Shown here one piece after another: positions 53,389 through 61,787 of a stretch of 64,000 bases of DNA (position 1 is its first letter; each line of letters opens with the position of its first letter). The stretch comes from SHVZ01 sp041906305 (GTDB lineage Bacteria; Pseudomonadota; Alphaproteobacteria; SHVZ01). The notes under the pieces are model-generated. The model worked only from the letters and a program-made list of their open reading frames with translations, was not told the DNA's origin and made no database searches. Location of the stretch: assembly GCA_041906305.1 (NCBI GenBank), contig JAYRJL010000002.1:1-64000 (forward strand). The letters are read 5' to 3'. A program made the translations under genes and the position numbers.

Positions 53389-53982
53389 TCAGGCGGCGAA
53401 GCTGAGCGCCTTCTGCGGCAGGCTCTGCTTGAGCGCACCGGCGAGCGCGGTCCAGTGCATGGTCTCGTCGGCGGCGAGCCGGCCGGCGATCTTCGCCAGT
53501 TCCGTATCCTTGAACGAGGGGATCACGCCGAGATAGGCGTTGGCTGCGCCGCGCTCGAGCCTGGCCGCGAGCACCAGGATGTCGCCCTGGCTCTTGATCG
53601 CGCCCGCGTTCAGCGCCGTCGCGTAGTCGTTCATCATCTTGGGCTCGACCGGCGTGCCGCCGAGCTTCCGCACCGTCGCGGCCAGTGCGTCGCGATGCTC
53701 CTTGTGATGTCCCTGGAACAGCACGGCGACGTCGAGCACCGGCTTGTCGAGCAGCTTGGACTCCGCGCCCAGCTGATACGCGGCGATCGCCTCGTGCTCG
53801 AGACCGAGCGCCACGTTGAGGATCGTCACATCGCCTTCGGCGCTGCCGGAACTCATCGGCATCGCCGCGTTGGTGGTGCAGCCGGCCAGCAGCGCGATCA
53901 CGCCGGCTGACAGGAAGGTCTGGCCGCTGTCGAGGAAGCCGCGCCGATTGATGCCGCGGGGCAAACGGATAGCATTCGTCAT
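53389..53982 (-). CDS. Exported ferritin-like domain protein (DUF4439-type), Tat/lipoprotein-like signal
   Basis: A 197-residue protein. The head has a twin-arginine NRRGFLDSGQTF and then a lipobox-like LLAGC, so it may be a Tat-exported lipoprotein. The mature part is a four-helix ferritin-like bundle: LGLEHEAIAAYQLGAES (Glu-x-x-His), FQGHHKEHRDAL, LARLERGAANAYLG and LAADETMHWTAL carry the Glu/His residues of a di-iron site. It may use iron or peroxide in the periplasm. It is next to a c-type cytochrome gene on the same strand. Confidence 0.83.
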   Translation of the reverse strand: MTNAIRLPRGINRRGFLDSGQTFLSAGVIALLAGCTTNAAMPMSSGSAEGDVTILNVALGLEHEAIAAYQLGAESKLLDKPVLDVAVLFQGHHKEHRDALAATVRKLGGTPVEPKMMNDYATALNAGAIKSQGDILVLAARLERGAANAYLGVIPSFKDTELAKIAGRLAADETMHWTALAGALKQSLPQKALSFAA

Positions 53983-54118
53983 AAGTCTCTCCCGATGTTG
54001 GATCGGCGACGACCGCCCCCGCCGTCGCCGATATCACCGGGGTCTACGAGAAAGACCCGACGAACAGATCAACCGTTTCGCGTCACGAACCCGTGAAGGA
54101 TTCGTCTCCGCGAATGCT

Positions 54119-54559
54119 TCAGCTCGCCTTCCGCTCGATCAGCTCGATCTTGTAGCCGTCCGGATCCTCGATGAAGGCGATCACGCTGCCGCCATGCTTC
54201 ATCGGCCCCGGCGGACGCGGAATCTTGACGCCTTCCTTGGCGAGCTTCTCGCAGGTCCCATAGATGTCGGGCACCCCGATCGCCATGTGGCCGAAGCCGG
54301 AGCCGATCGTGTAGGGCTCCTTCTGGTCCCAGTTGTGGGTCAGCTCGATCACCGCGCCCTTCGTCTCGTCGCCGTACCCGACGAAGGCGAGCGTGAAGCG
54401 CCCGGATTCGTAGTCCTTCCGGCGGATCAGGTTCATGCCGAGCAGCCGCGTGTAGAAGTCGATCGACTTGTCGAGGTCGAGCACGCGCACCATCGTGTGC
54501 AGCATGCGGAAGCTGGAGGCATCGACGGCGGCCGACCGCTCCTGCGCCTGGACGCTCAT
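54119..54559 (-). CDS. gloA: Lactoylglutathione lyase (glyoxalase I)
   Basis: Converts the methylglyoxal-glutathione adduct to S-lactoylglutathione. The 146-residue protein has the four metal ligands of the Ni/Co type enzyme: His in MLHTMVRVLD, Glu in GAVIELTHNW, His in GFGHMAIGV and Glu in YKIELIE. LDKSIDFYTRLLGMNLIRR is also diagnostic. ATG 54559 is used; ATG at residue 19 (MLHTMVRV) is a possible shorter start. It follows lpxB by 15 bases and may be the last gene of the lpx operon. Confidence 0.94.
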   Translation of the reverse strand: MSVQAQERSAAVDASSFRMLHTMVRVLDLDKSIDFYTRLLGMNLIRRKDYESGRFTLAFVGYGDETKGAVIELTHNWDQKEPYTIGSGFGHMAIGVPDIYGTCEKLAKEGVKIPRPPGPMKHGGSVIAFIEDPDGYKIELIERKAS

Positions 54560-54574
54560 GGCGGATCCTTTCTG

Positions 54575-55747
54575 CTAGGGATGCGAAATCTTAGCGCGCC
54601 TGCCGACCAGATCGAGCAGGATTTTGGCGGCGCGTTCCGAAGGCGGAGGCCCGCCCTTTCCGAGCAGGCGCGCGGCTTCCGCCGTCGCCTTGACCTGCGC
54701 GCGACGGGCATCCGGATCGTCGAGCAGCCGGCCGATCTCGGCGGCAATCAGGTCGGCGCGGCAGCGGTCCTGCAGGAACTCGGCGATCACGTTCCGCTTG
54801 AGAAGGATGTTCGTCATCACGATCGACGGCACCTTCACCATCATCTTGCCGATCACGTAGGAAAGCCGTGAGACCCTGTAGGCGATCGCGAAAGGTACGC
54901 CGGCGACCGCGAGCTCGAGGTTCACCGTGCCCGAGGCGGCGAGCGCTACCGTCGACGCGGCGAAGGCGTGATGCTTCTCCTCGATGCTCTCGACCACGAT
55001 CGGCGAGCCAGGCCACCTGGCGACCGCCGCACGCACGGCCGGCGCGACCGCCGCCATCGTCGGTACCACGACGCGAAGCTGGGGCCGCTCGGCCACCAGC
55101 CGCTCGACCGTCTCGCCAAAAACGCCGAGCAGGCGCCCGACCTCGCCGAGGCGGCTGCCGGGGAGGACGCAAAGAAGCGGCGCATCTCCGATCCCGTGGC
55201 GCGCGCGGAATCCGTCGCCGTCCGGCGCGATCCCATCCTGCTCGACCGCCGAATGGCCGACGAAGCTCGCCGGCAGCCCGACCTTCTCGAAGTAGGGCAG
55301 CTCGAATGGAAGGATGCAGAGGAGATGATCCAGAAAGGCGGCGATCATCTTCGCGCGCCGGGGTCGCCAGGCCCATACCGTCGGCGCCACATAGTGCACG
55401 AGCAGCGGCCCCGCGCCCTTCAGCTTGCCCTGCACCCGGAACGCAAAGGCGGGCGCATCGATGGTGACGACGGCATCCGGCATCATCGCCTTGGCCGCCG
55501 CGATGGTCTCGCGGACGCGCCGCAGCACGCGGGCGACATGCGGCACGATCTCGACGATGCCCATGATGTTGAGTTCGCCGAAGGGAACCAGGCTCTCGAG
55601 ACCTTCGGCCGCCATCGCCGGCCCGCCGATCCCGGCGAAGCGCACCCGCCCCCCGGTCTCCTCTTTCAGCGACCGCATGAGCCGGGCGCCGAGACCGTCG
55701 GCCGAGGCTTCGGCCGCGACCAGGAAGAACAGCGGCGTATCGCTCAT
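54575..55747 (-). CDS. lpxB: Lipid-A-disaccharide synthase
   Basis: Joins UDP-2,3-diacylglucosamine with lipid X to form the lipid A disaccharide. The 390-residue GT19 glycosyltransferase has FLVAAEASADGLGARL at the N-terminus, GIVEIVPHV, TIDAPAFAFRV, HYVAPTVWAWRPRRA, LPGSRLGEV and ASGTVNLELA. ATG 55747 overlaps the lpxI stop in ATGA; the longer open frame upstream is not used. It acts at the inner face of the inner membrane. Confidence 0.96.
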   Translation of the reverse strand: MSDTPLFFLVAAEASADGLGARLMRSLKEETGGRVRFAGIGGPAMAAEGLESLVPFGELNIMGIVEIVPHVARVLRRVRETIAAAKAMMPDAVVTIDAPAFAFRVQGKLKGAGPLLVHYVAPTVWAWRPRRAKMIAAFLDHLLCILPFELPYFEKVGLPASFVGHSAVEQDGIAPDGDGFRARHGIGDAPLLCVLPGSRLGEVGRLLGVFGETVERLVAERPQLRVVVPTMAAVAPAVRAAVARWPGSPIVVESIEEKHHAFAASTVALAASGTVNLELAVAGVPFAIAYRVSRLSYVIGKMMVKVPSIVMTNILLKRNVIAEFLQDRCRADLIAAEIGRLLDDPDARRAQVKATAEAARLLGKGGPPPSERAAKILLDLVGRRAKISHP

Positions 55748-56604
55748 CGGCGCTCGAAGCCGTAGACGAAGAGACCGAGACGGTCGGCGGTCTCGCCGAC
55801 CGCGTCGCGGTCGAGCACGATCGTGCCGCCGGCCTCGACGGCGATGCCGGAGAGTCCGGCGCGATGCGCACGCTCGACGGTGCGGCTTCCGATCGTCGGC
55901 GCGTCGACGCGGCTCTCCTGGCCCGGCTTCGGCATCTTGACCAGCACGCCGCCCCTGCCCTCGCGATGGAGGTCCTTGCAGCGCTCCATCAACCGGTCGG
56001 TGCCCTCGACGGCTTCGACGCCGAGGACGACTCCCTGCTGGATCACGACCGCCTGGCCAATGTCGAGGGCGCCCAGCGACTTCATGATCTCGATGCCACG
56101 CTCGATATCGGACATCGCCTCGGCATCGGGCGTGCGCTCGCCGAAAGGACCTCGGGGTGCGAGCAGGGTCGGCAGGATCGCCTCGGCGCCGACCACGTGG
56201 AACCCTTCGCTCTCGAGCTCCTGGATGACCGCCGAAAGCAGGCCGTCGTCGCCCCAGGCGCGACGGCCGACGCGGGCGAAGAACTGGAGGCCGCGCCAGT
56301 CGGGCCGGAATGCCATCGGCGACCGGCGCTTCACCGGCCCGGCCAGCACCAGCTCGCGGCACTCCGCCTGCTTGAGCATCTGGATCGACCTGCCGACGGC
56401 GCCGACGCGGGCCCAGGCGTGTTCGGTTCCGGCGACCGTCGCAGGCTCGGTCTCGCCGTCGAAGGCGAGGACGAAGAACGGTCGCCCGGCCGCGACGCAG
56501 GTCTCGACCAGACGGCGCGGCAAGGGCCCCGAGCCGGCGAGAATGCCGAGCTTAGGCGGCGGCGCCGTTCTTGGGCTGGCAGATGGGTCGGTTTGCATCG
56601 GCAC
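55744..56604 (-). CDS. lpxI: UDP-2,3-diacylglucosamine diphosphatase LpxI
   Basis: LpxI is the alphaproteobacterial replacement for LpxH in lipid A synthesis and makes lipid X by a different attack. The 286-residue protein begins its LpxI fold at KLGILAGSGPLPRRL and has ELVLAGPVKRRS, WGDDGLLSAVIQELE, AEAILPTLLAPRG, IGQAVVIQQGVVLGVEA and MPKPGQESRVDAPTIG. ATG 56604 or ATG 56598 gives a 53-base overlap with lpxA; a more downstream start would shorten it. No lpxH is seen. Confidence 0.94.
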   Translation of the reverse strand: MPMQTDPSASPRTAPPPKLGILAGSGPLPRRLVETCVAAGRPFFVLAFDGETEPATVAGTEHAWARVGAVGRSIQMLKQAECRELVLAGPVKRRSPMAFRPDWRGLQFFARVGRRAWGDDGLLSAVIQELESEGFHVVGAEAILPTLLAPRGPFGERTPDAEAMSDIERGIEIMKSLGALDIGQAVVIQQGVVLGVEAVEGTDRLMERCKDLHREGRGGVLVKMPKPGQESRVDAPTIGSRTVERAHRAGLSGIAVEAGGTIVLDRDAVGETADRLGLFVYGFERR

Positions 56605-57352
56605 GGATGAACTCGACGATGTCCATCACCACGCTCATCTTGCCGAACAGCTCGGTCACGTCGTCGAGCCTCTCGGCCAGCGTGCCTTCCGGCGCGAACA
56701 GCATGCGGTAGGCGGCACGGAGCGAATGGATCTCGTCGCGCGAGAAGCCGCGACGCTTGAGACCGACGAGGTTGAGTCCCGCGAGACGCGCGCGGTCCCC
56801 CATGACCAGGCCGTAAGGGATCACGTCGCCCTCGACACCGGTCATGCCGCCGACCATCGCATGCTGGCCGATGCGCACGAACTGGTGCACGGCCGAGAGT
56901 CCTCCCATCATCGCGTGGTCACCGACATGGACGTGACCGCCGAGCGTCGCGTTGTTGGTCAGGATCACTCGATTGCCGAGCTTGCAGTCGTGCGCCACAT
57001 GGCAGCCGACCATCAGCAGGCAGCCGTCGCCGACGACCGTGAGACCGCCGCCACCGGCGGTGCCGGGATGCAGCGTCGCATGTTCGCGGATGATGACGTC
57101 GCGCCCGATGGCGAGGCGCGTGGGCTCGCCCCTGTACTTGAGGTCCTGCGGCGGCAGGCCCACGGCGGCAAAAGGGAAGACGCGGGTGTTGGCGCCGAGC
57201 TCCGTATGACCGGCGACCACGACATGGCTCACCAGTTCGACATTGTCCCCGAGCACGACGTCGCCGCCGACCGTGCAGTACGCGCCGATCGCCACATTGT
57301 CGCCGATCCTCGCCTTCGGATCGACGATCGCCGTAGGATGGATGCGGCTCAT
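56552..57352 (-). CDS. lpxA: UDP-N-acetylglucosamine O-acyltransferase
   Basis: First step of lipid A synthesis. The 266-residue protein starts with a left-handed parallel beta-helix built of hexapeptide repeats (IHPTAIVDPKARIGDNVAIG) and the catalytic His lies in LLMVGCHVAHDCKLGN. The C-terminal helical part has GDRARLAGLNLVGLKRRGF. ATG 57352 overlaps the fabZ stop in TGATG. The lpxA 3' end overlaps lpxI. Confidence 0.96.
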   Translation of the reverse strand: MSRIHPTAIVDPKARIGDNVAIGAYCTVGGDVVLGDNVELVSHVVVAGHTELGANTRVFPFAAVGLPPQDLKYRGEPTRLAIGRDVIIREHATLHPGTAGGGGLTVVGDGCLLMVGCHVAHDCKLGNRVILTNNATLGGHVHVGDHAMMGGLSAVHQFVRIGQHAMVGGMTGVEGDVIPYGLVMGDRARLAGLNLVGLKRRGFSRDEIHSLRAAYRMLFAPEGTLAERLDDVTELFGKMSVVMDIVEFIRADANRPICQPKNGAAA

Positions 57353-57837
57353 CAGTCGTCCAGGATCATCGCGGCGTAGGTCGCCTCGGCCTTGAGCACG
57401 CCGTCGACCTTGGCCTCGGCAGCGAACTTCCAGACGTTGCCGCGGTGGCGATCCTTCTTCACGTGGATCTCGAGCTTCTCGCCCGGCGCCACGGGCTTGC
57501 GGAACTTCGCGTTCTCGACGCTCATGAAGTAGACGAGCTTGCCTTCGGAGGCGGCGCCCAGCGTCGAGACCACCAGCACCGCGGCGGTCTGCGCCATCGC
57601 CTCGACGATCAGCACGCCCGGCATCACCGGCATCCGCGGAAAGTGGCCCTGGAAGAACGGTTCGTTGATCGACACCATCTTGATGCCGATCGCGCTGACG
57701 TTCGGCACGATGTCGACCACCTTGTCGATCATCAGCATCGGGTATCGGTGCGGGATCATCCGCATGATCCCGTTGATGTCGATCTCGGCGACGGTCGGCC
57801 CGGTCTGGCCGTCCTGAGCGATCTTGCCGTCGTTCAT
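57352..57837 (-). CDS. fabZ: 3-hydroxyacyl-[ACP] dehydratase
   Basis: Dehydrates 3-hydroxyacyl-ACP in type II fatty acid synthesis; shares 3-hydroxymyristoyl-ACP with LpxA/LpxD. The 161-residue hot-dog fold protein has the catalytic His in PHRYPMLMIDKV, the FQGHFPRMPVMPGVLIVEAM block with the catalytic Glu, and VENAKFRKPVAPGEKL. It starts 3 bases after the lpxD stop and overlaps lpxA by one base. Confidence 0.96.
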   Translation of the reverse strand: MNDGKIAQDGQTGPTVAEIDINGIMRMIPHRYPMLMIDKVVDIVPNVSAIGIKMVSINEPFFQGHFPRMPVMPGVLIVEAMAQTAAVLVVSTLGAASEGKLVYFMSVENAKFRKPVAPGEKLEIHVKKDRHRGNVWKFAAEAKVDGVLKAEATYAAMILDD

Positions 57838-57840
57838 CGC

Positions 57841-58860
57841 CTACTTGCCCTTCCTCCCCATGCGCTTCAGCTGCGCCGACAGCCGAGCATATTCGGCCAT
57901 CGGCATCGCCGGGAGCCCCATGACCCGGCTGTCGGCCGGAAGATCCTTGGTGATCCCGCTCTGCGGCCCGACGACGGCACGATCGCCGATCGTCAGGTGT
58001 CCGGAGATCCCGGCCTGCCCGGCCAGGACGACGAAGTTGCCGAGGCGGGTGGAACCGGAGATGCCGGCCATGGCCGCCAGAATGCATCCATCCCCGAGGA
58101 CGACGTTGTGCCCGATCTGCACCAGATTATCAATCATGGTACCCCGGCCGATCACCGTGTCGGGACCCGATCCGCGATCGATCGTGGTGTTGGCGCCGAC
58201 CTCCACGTCGTCGCCGATCCGCACGCGGCCGAGATGGGGCACCTTGACCACGCCCTCGGACGAGACCTCGAAGCCGAAGCCGGGCTGGCCGATGCGGGCG
58301 CCGGGGTAGATCACCACCCGCTTCCCGATCAGAGCGTGGCTTACCGAGGCGTTCGCCCCGATCACCGAGTCCTCGCCGAGGACGACGCCGTCACCGATCA
58401 CGGCGTTGGCGCCGATCCGGCACCGCGCCCCGATCTCGGCTCGCGCCCCGATCACCGCCCCCGCCTCAACCTGGACGTCCTCCCCGAGGATCGCCGAAGG
58501 ATCGATCGCGACACCCGGGTGACGCGCGGCCCTCGCTTCCGGCTCGGGGTAGAACAGGCGGCACGCCTTGGCGAACGCCAGCCGCGGCTTACGTGCGACC
58601 AGGAGCGCCATGCCCGCGGGAGCCTGCCCCGCCATCTCTGCCTCGACCAGGCACGCGCCGGCGCGGCTCGCGGTGAAGGCGTGGACGTAGCGCTTGTTGT
58701 CGAGAAAGCTCAGATGCTCCGGCCCGGCGTCGCCGAGAGGACTGACATCCGTGACCGAGCGGCCGGCATCCGATCCGGGTCCGACCTCCGCTCCTACCCG
58801 CGCCGCGATCTCGCCGAGGGTGAAAGGCCCGGCAAGGCGAAAGAAGCGCGGATCGGCCAT
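57841..58860 (-). CDS. lpxD: UDP-3-O-(3-hydroxyacyl)glucosamine N-acyltransferase
   Basis: Third step of lipid A synthesis. The 339-residue protein has an N-terminal UDP-binding domain (HLSFLDNKRY) followed by a left-handed beta-helix of hexapeptides. The catalytic His is in MIDNLVQIGHNVVLGDG, and AGISGSTRLGNFVVLAGQAG is the typical late segment. It starts 10 bases after the skp stop. The C-terminal helix ends LSAQLKRMGRKGK. Confidence 0.96.
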   Translation of the reverse strand: MADPRFFRLAGPFTLGEIAARVGAEVGPGSDAGRSVTDVSPLGDAGPEHLSFLDNKRYVHAFTASRAGACLVEAEMAGQAPAGMALLVARKPRLAFAKACRLFYPEPEARAARHPGVAIDPSAILGEDVQVEAGAVIGARAEIGARCRIGANAVIGDGVVLGEDSVIGANASVSHALIGKRVVIYPGARIGQPGFGFEVSSEGVVKVPHLGRVRIGDDVEVGANTTIDRGSGPDTVIGRGTMIDNLVQIGHNVVLGDGCILAAMAGISGSTRLGNFVVLAGQAGISGHLTIGDRAVVGPQSGITKDLPADSRVMGLPAMPMAEYARLSAQLKRMGRKGK

Positions 58861-58870
58861 TCGTCTGCCG

Positions 58871-59494
58871 TTACGGCTTGATCTGCGGCATCACCAGCTT
58901 GACCGACGAGATCTTCTTGTCGAGACGGGACAGCGCCTCACCGGTGAGGTCGTACTTCTTCTCGACGATGACGATCGCGGCCTTCGAGATCACCATGTTC
59001 GCCTTCGACTCCTTGGCGAGCTCATCGACGATGGTGATGAGCTGCTCGCGCACCTTCGAGAGGTTCTCCTCGAAGGCCTGATCGAGCTGGCGCTTCTTGC
59101 CGCCGACCTCGCGCTGCACGTCGGCGACGCGGGTCTCGAAGTCGCGGCGACGCTGCTGGAAGGCCTCCGGCGCGAGCACCGCACGCTGCTGCCCCAGCTC
59201 CTGCTCGGCCGCGCGCAGATCGCGCTCCTTCTTGTTGATTTCTTCCTGATACGTGCTGCGCGTCCGCTCCAGCTGCTGCTGTATCGACTTGGAGGCCGCC
59301 GAGTTGCGGAGGACTTCCTGGAAGTCGATCACGATGACGACCGGGGCAACCAAGGGCTCGACCGGGCCACGCGGCGCCGGTGCCGGCTGCTGCGCGGCAG
59401 GAGCCGCAGGCTGGGACCTTTGGGTCTGCGCCAGCGTCGGAGAAGACGCAGCGATCAGGCCGACGACGGCGAGAGCGAGAAAATGTCGTGTCAT
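58871..59494 (-). CDS. skp: OmpH/Skp family periplasmic chaperone
   Basis: Holds unfolded outer-membrane proteins on the way to BamA. The 207-residue precursor has a signal peptide (about 1-22, SSPTLA-QT) and an unusual Pro/Gln/Ala-rich linker to about residue 50. Then come the body strand VVIVIDFQEVLRNSAASK and two long coiled-coil arms (QQQLERTRSTYQEEINKKER and later). The C-terminal strand is KISSVKLVMPQI. It lies two bases after bamA and 10 before lpxD, the usual bamA-skp-lpxD order. Confidence 0.93.
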   Translation of the reverse strand: MTRHFLALAVVGLIAASSPTLAQTQRSQPAAPAAQQPAPAPRGPVEPLVAPVVIVIDFQEVLRNSAASKSIQQQLERTRSTYQEEINKKERDLRAAEQELGQQRAVLAPEAFQQRRRDFETRVADVQREVGGKKRQLDQAFEENLSKVREQLITIVDELAKESKANMVISKAAIVIVEKKYDLTGEALSRLDKKISSVKLVMPQIKP

Positions 59495-59496
59495 GA

Positions 59497-61770
59497 TCAG
59501 AACCTCGTACCAAAGCTGAAGCGGAGCAGCTCGGTCTTGTCGAACGGCTCCTTGACGAGGGCGCGTCCGAGATCGATGCGGATCGGTCCGACCGGCGAGC
59601 TGATCGAGAACCCAATGCCGACGGAAGCGCGGATCGAGCTCTCGTCGCGGATCTCGGGGCCCGAGACGTCGATGTCCCAGAGGCTGCCGGCTTCGACGAA
59701 CAGACGGCCGAGAACCGGGATGTCCTTGGGCAGGCCGATCGGGAAGCTCATCTCGGACGTGACGGTGTAGTACTTGTTGCCACCGAGCGCGTCGCCCGTG
59801 GTCACGTCGCGAGGACCGATGCCCGAGGACCGGAAGCCGCGCAACGTTTGCCCGCCGATGAAGTAGCGATCCTGGATCGCGACGTCCTCGCCGAGTCCGT
59901 AGACCATGCCGGCCTGTCCCAGCAGGCTGACGACGTAGTCGGCCGCGATCGGGTAGAACCAGCCGCCGCCCACACCCGGACGGATGAAGCGTCCATCGCC
60001 GCCAAGGCCGGCCAGATCGGTGGATAGCCTCAGGAAGTAGCCGTCGGTGGGGTCGATCTTGTTGTCGCGCCGGTCATACATGAGATCCTGGCCGATGAGC
60101 GATGTCGCGCGCTGACCGGCTGACTCCTTGATGAAGCGCGATGCGGTGTCCTTGACGTTCTCGATCTGGATATCGCTCAGGGAGTAGCGGAGCGTCTGTC
60201 GCAGCGCCTCGCTGAGCTGATAGCCGAAGCGCAGCGCAAAGCCGGTCCGCTTGTCGTCGTAGGAGCTGGTGTCCTGGTTGTTCCGCGTGATGTGGAACAG
60301 GTCGAAGCCGGCGCTCACGTCGCGGTCGAGGAAGTACGGTTCGGTGAAGCTGAAGTCGACCTCGCGGCGCTTCGCCGACAGGATGCCGGCGATGCGGACT
60401 TCCTGGCCGCGCCCGAGCAGGTTCCGCTCGCGGAGCTCGACCTGACCCAGCACCGAGTCCTGGGTCGAGTAGCCTGCACCGAACGAGATCTCGCCGGTCG
60501 ATTTCTCCTCCACCTCGACCTTGATCACGGTCTTGTCGGGGGAGCTCCCGGGCACGTTGGTCACCTCGGCCTTCTTGAAGAAGCCGAGGCCCTGGACGCG
60601 CTGGCGGGAGCGCTGAAGCTTGGCGGCATTGAACGCATCGCCTTCGGCGAGACGGAACTCGCGGCGGACGACCTTGTCGAGGGTGCGGACATTGCCCGTG
60701 ATGTCGATGCGCTCGACATAGACCTTGGGGCCTTCCTTGATCTCGAAGACCAGGTTGACCAGCTTGTCATCGCGCTTGCGATCGATCTGCGGCTGGATGT
60801 CGACGAAGGCGTAGCCCAGGTTGCCGAGCCGGATCGTCATCTGCTGGATGGCTTCGTCGATCTTCTCCGCCGAGTACCAGTCGCCGGAGTCGAACTTCAC
60901 GTCTGAACGGAGCAGCTTCGGATCCAGGTTCTTGAGCTCGGCCTTGATGTCGACGTTGCCGAACTTGTAGCGCTCGCCCTCGTCGAGCGTGAACGTGATG
61001 AAGAAGCCGGTGCGCTCCGGCACCAGCTCGGCGACCGCCGAGACCGCGCGGAAATCGGCATAGCCGGCGTTCAGGTAGTGGCGGCGCAGCAACTCGCGGT
61101 CGAACGACACGCGATCCGGATCGTAGTTGTCGTCCGAGGAAAGGATCCGGTACCAGGCCGATTCCTTGGTCTGGATCACGCCGCGGAGGGCCGAGTCGCC
61201 ATAGCGCTTGTTGCCGACGAAGCTGATGCGACGGACGCCGGTCAGCTCGCCCTCTTCTATCTCGAAGACGAGATCGACGCGGTTCTGCGGCAGCTGGATG
61301 ATCTTGGGCTCGACCGTCGCGGCGAAGCGGCCCTTGCGGCGGTAAAGGTCGAGGATGCGCTTGACGTCGTTCTGAACCTTGGTCCGCGTGTAGACGACGC
61401 GCGGGCGCAGTGTCACCTCGGGCGTCAGCGTCTCCGTATCGATCCGCTTGTTACCCTCGAAGGCGATCCGGTTGATGATCGGGTTCTCGACCACGTTCAC
61501 AACCAGCGCGCGCCCTTCGCGCTGGAACGAGACGTCAGCGAAGAGTCCGGTCGCAAACAGAGTCTTCAGCGAGCGGTCGAGGCGGTCCGGATCGAAGGGA
61601 TCGCCGGCGCGCACCGACAGGTACGAACGCACGGTTTCCGGATCGATGCGCTGGACGCCATTGACGCGGATCTCGCCGATCGATTCCTGGGCCCAGGCTC
61701 CTCCACCGAGGAGAAGCGCCATGAGCACGAGCACCCACGCGGCCGATCGCTTGATCCCGGTCGGAAGCAT
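59497..61770 (-). CDS. bamA: Outer-membrane protein assembly factor BamA
   Basis: Central Omp85 component of the BAM complex. The 757-residue precursor has a signal peptide (about 1-27, GGGAWA-QE), five POTRA domains (about 28-420; the first starts IGEIRVNGVQRI, the next VENPIINRIAFEGNKRI) and a 16-strand barrel ending in RFSFGTRF with the expected terminal Phe. YFIGGQTLRGF and FVEAGSLWDID are the surface-loop and late-barrel signatures (VRGF/Y equivalent LRGF). It follows rseP by 17 bases. Confidence 0.96.
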   Translation of the reverse strand: MLPTGIKRSAAWVLVLMALLLGGGAWAQESIGEIRVNGVQRIDPETVRSYLSVRAGDPFDPDRLDRSLKTLFATGLFADVSFQREGRALVVNVVENPIINRIAFEGNKRIDTETLTPEVTLRPRVVYTRTKVQNDVKRILDLYRRKGRFAATVEPKIIQLPQNRVDLVFEIEEGELTGVRRISFVGNKRYGDSALRGVIQTKESAWYRILSSDDNYDPDRVSFDRELLRRHYLNAGYADFRAVSAVAELVPERTGFFITFTLDEGERYKFGNVDIKAELKNLDPKLLRSDVKFDSGDWYSAEKIDEAIQQMTIRLGNLGYAFVDIQPQIDRKRDDKLVNLVFEIKEGPKVYVERIDITGNVRTLDKVVRREFRLAEGDAFNAAKLQRSRQRVQGLGFFKKAEVTNVPGSSPDKTVIKVEVEEKSTGEISFGAGYSTQDSVLGQVELRERNLLGRGQEVRIAGILSAKRREVDFSFTEPYFLDRDVSAGFDLFHITRNNQDTSSYDDKRTGFALRFGYQLSEALRQTLRYSLSDIQIENVKDTASRFIKESAGQRATSLIGQDLMYDRRDNKIDPTDGYFLRLSTDLAGLGGDGRFIRPGVGGGWFYPIAADYVVSLLGQAGMVYGLGEDVAIQDRYFIGGQTLRGFRSSGIGPRDVTTGDALGGNKYYTVTSEMSFPIGLPKDIPVLGRLFVEAGSLWDIDVSGPEIRDESSIRASVGIGFSISSPVGPIRIDLGRALVKEPFDKTELLRFSFGTRF

Positions 61771-61787
61771 TTCTTTGCGCGGGTCCT

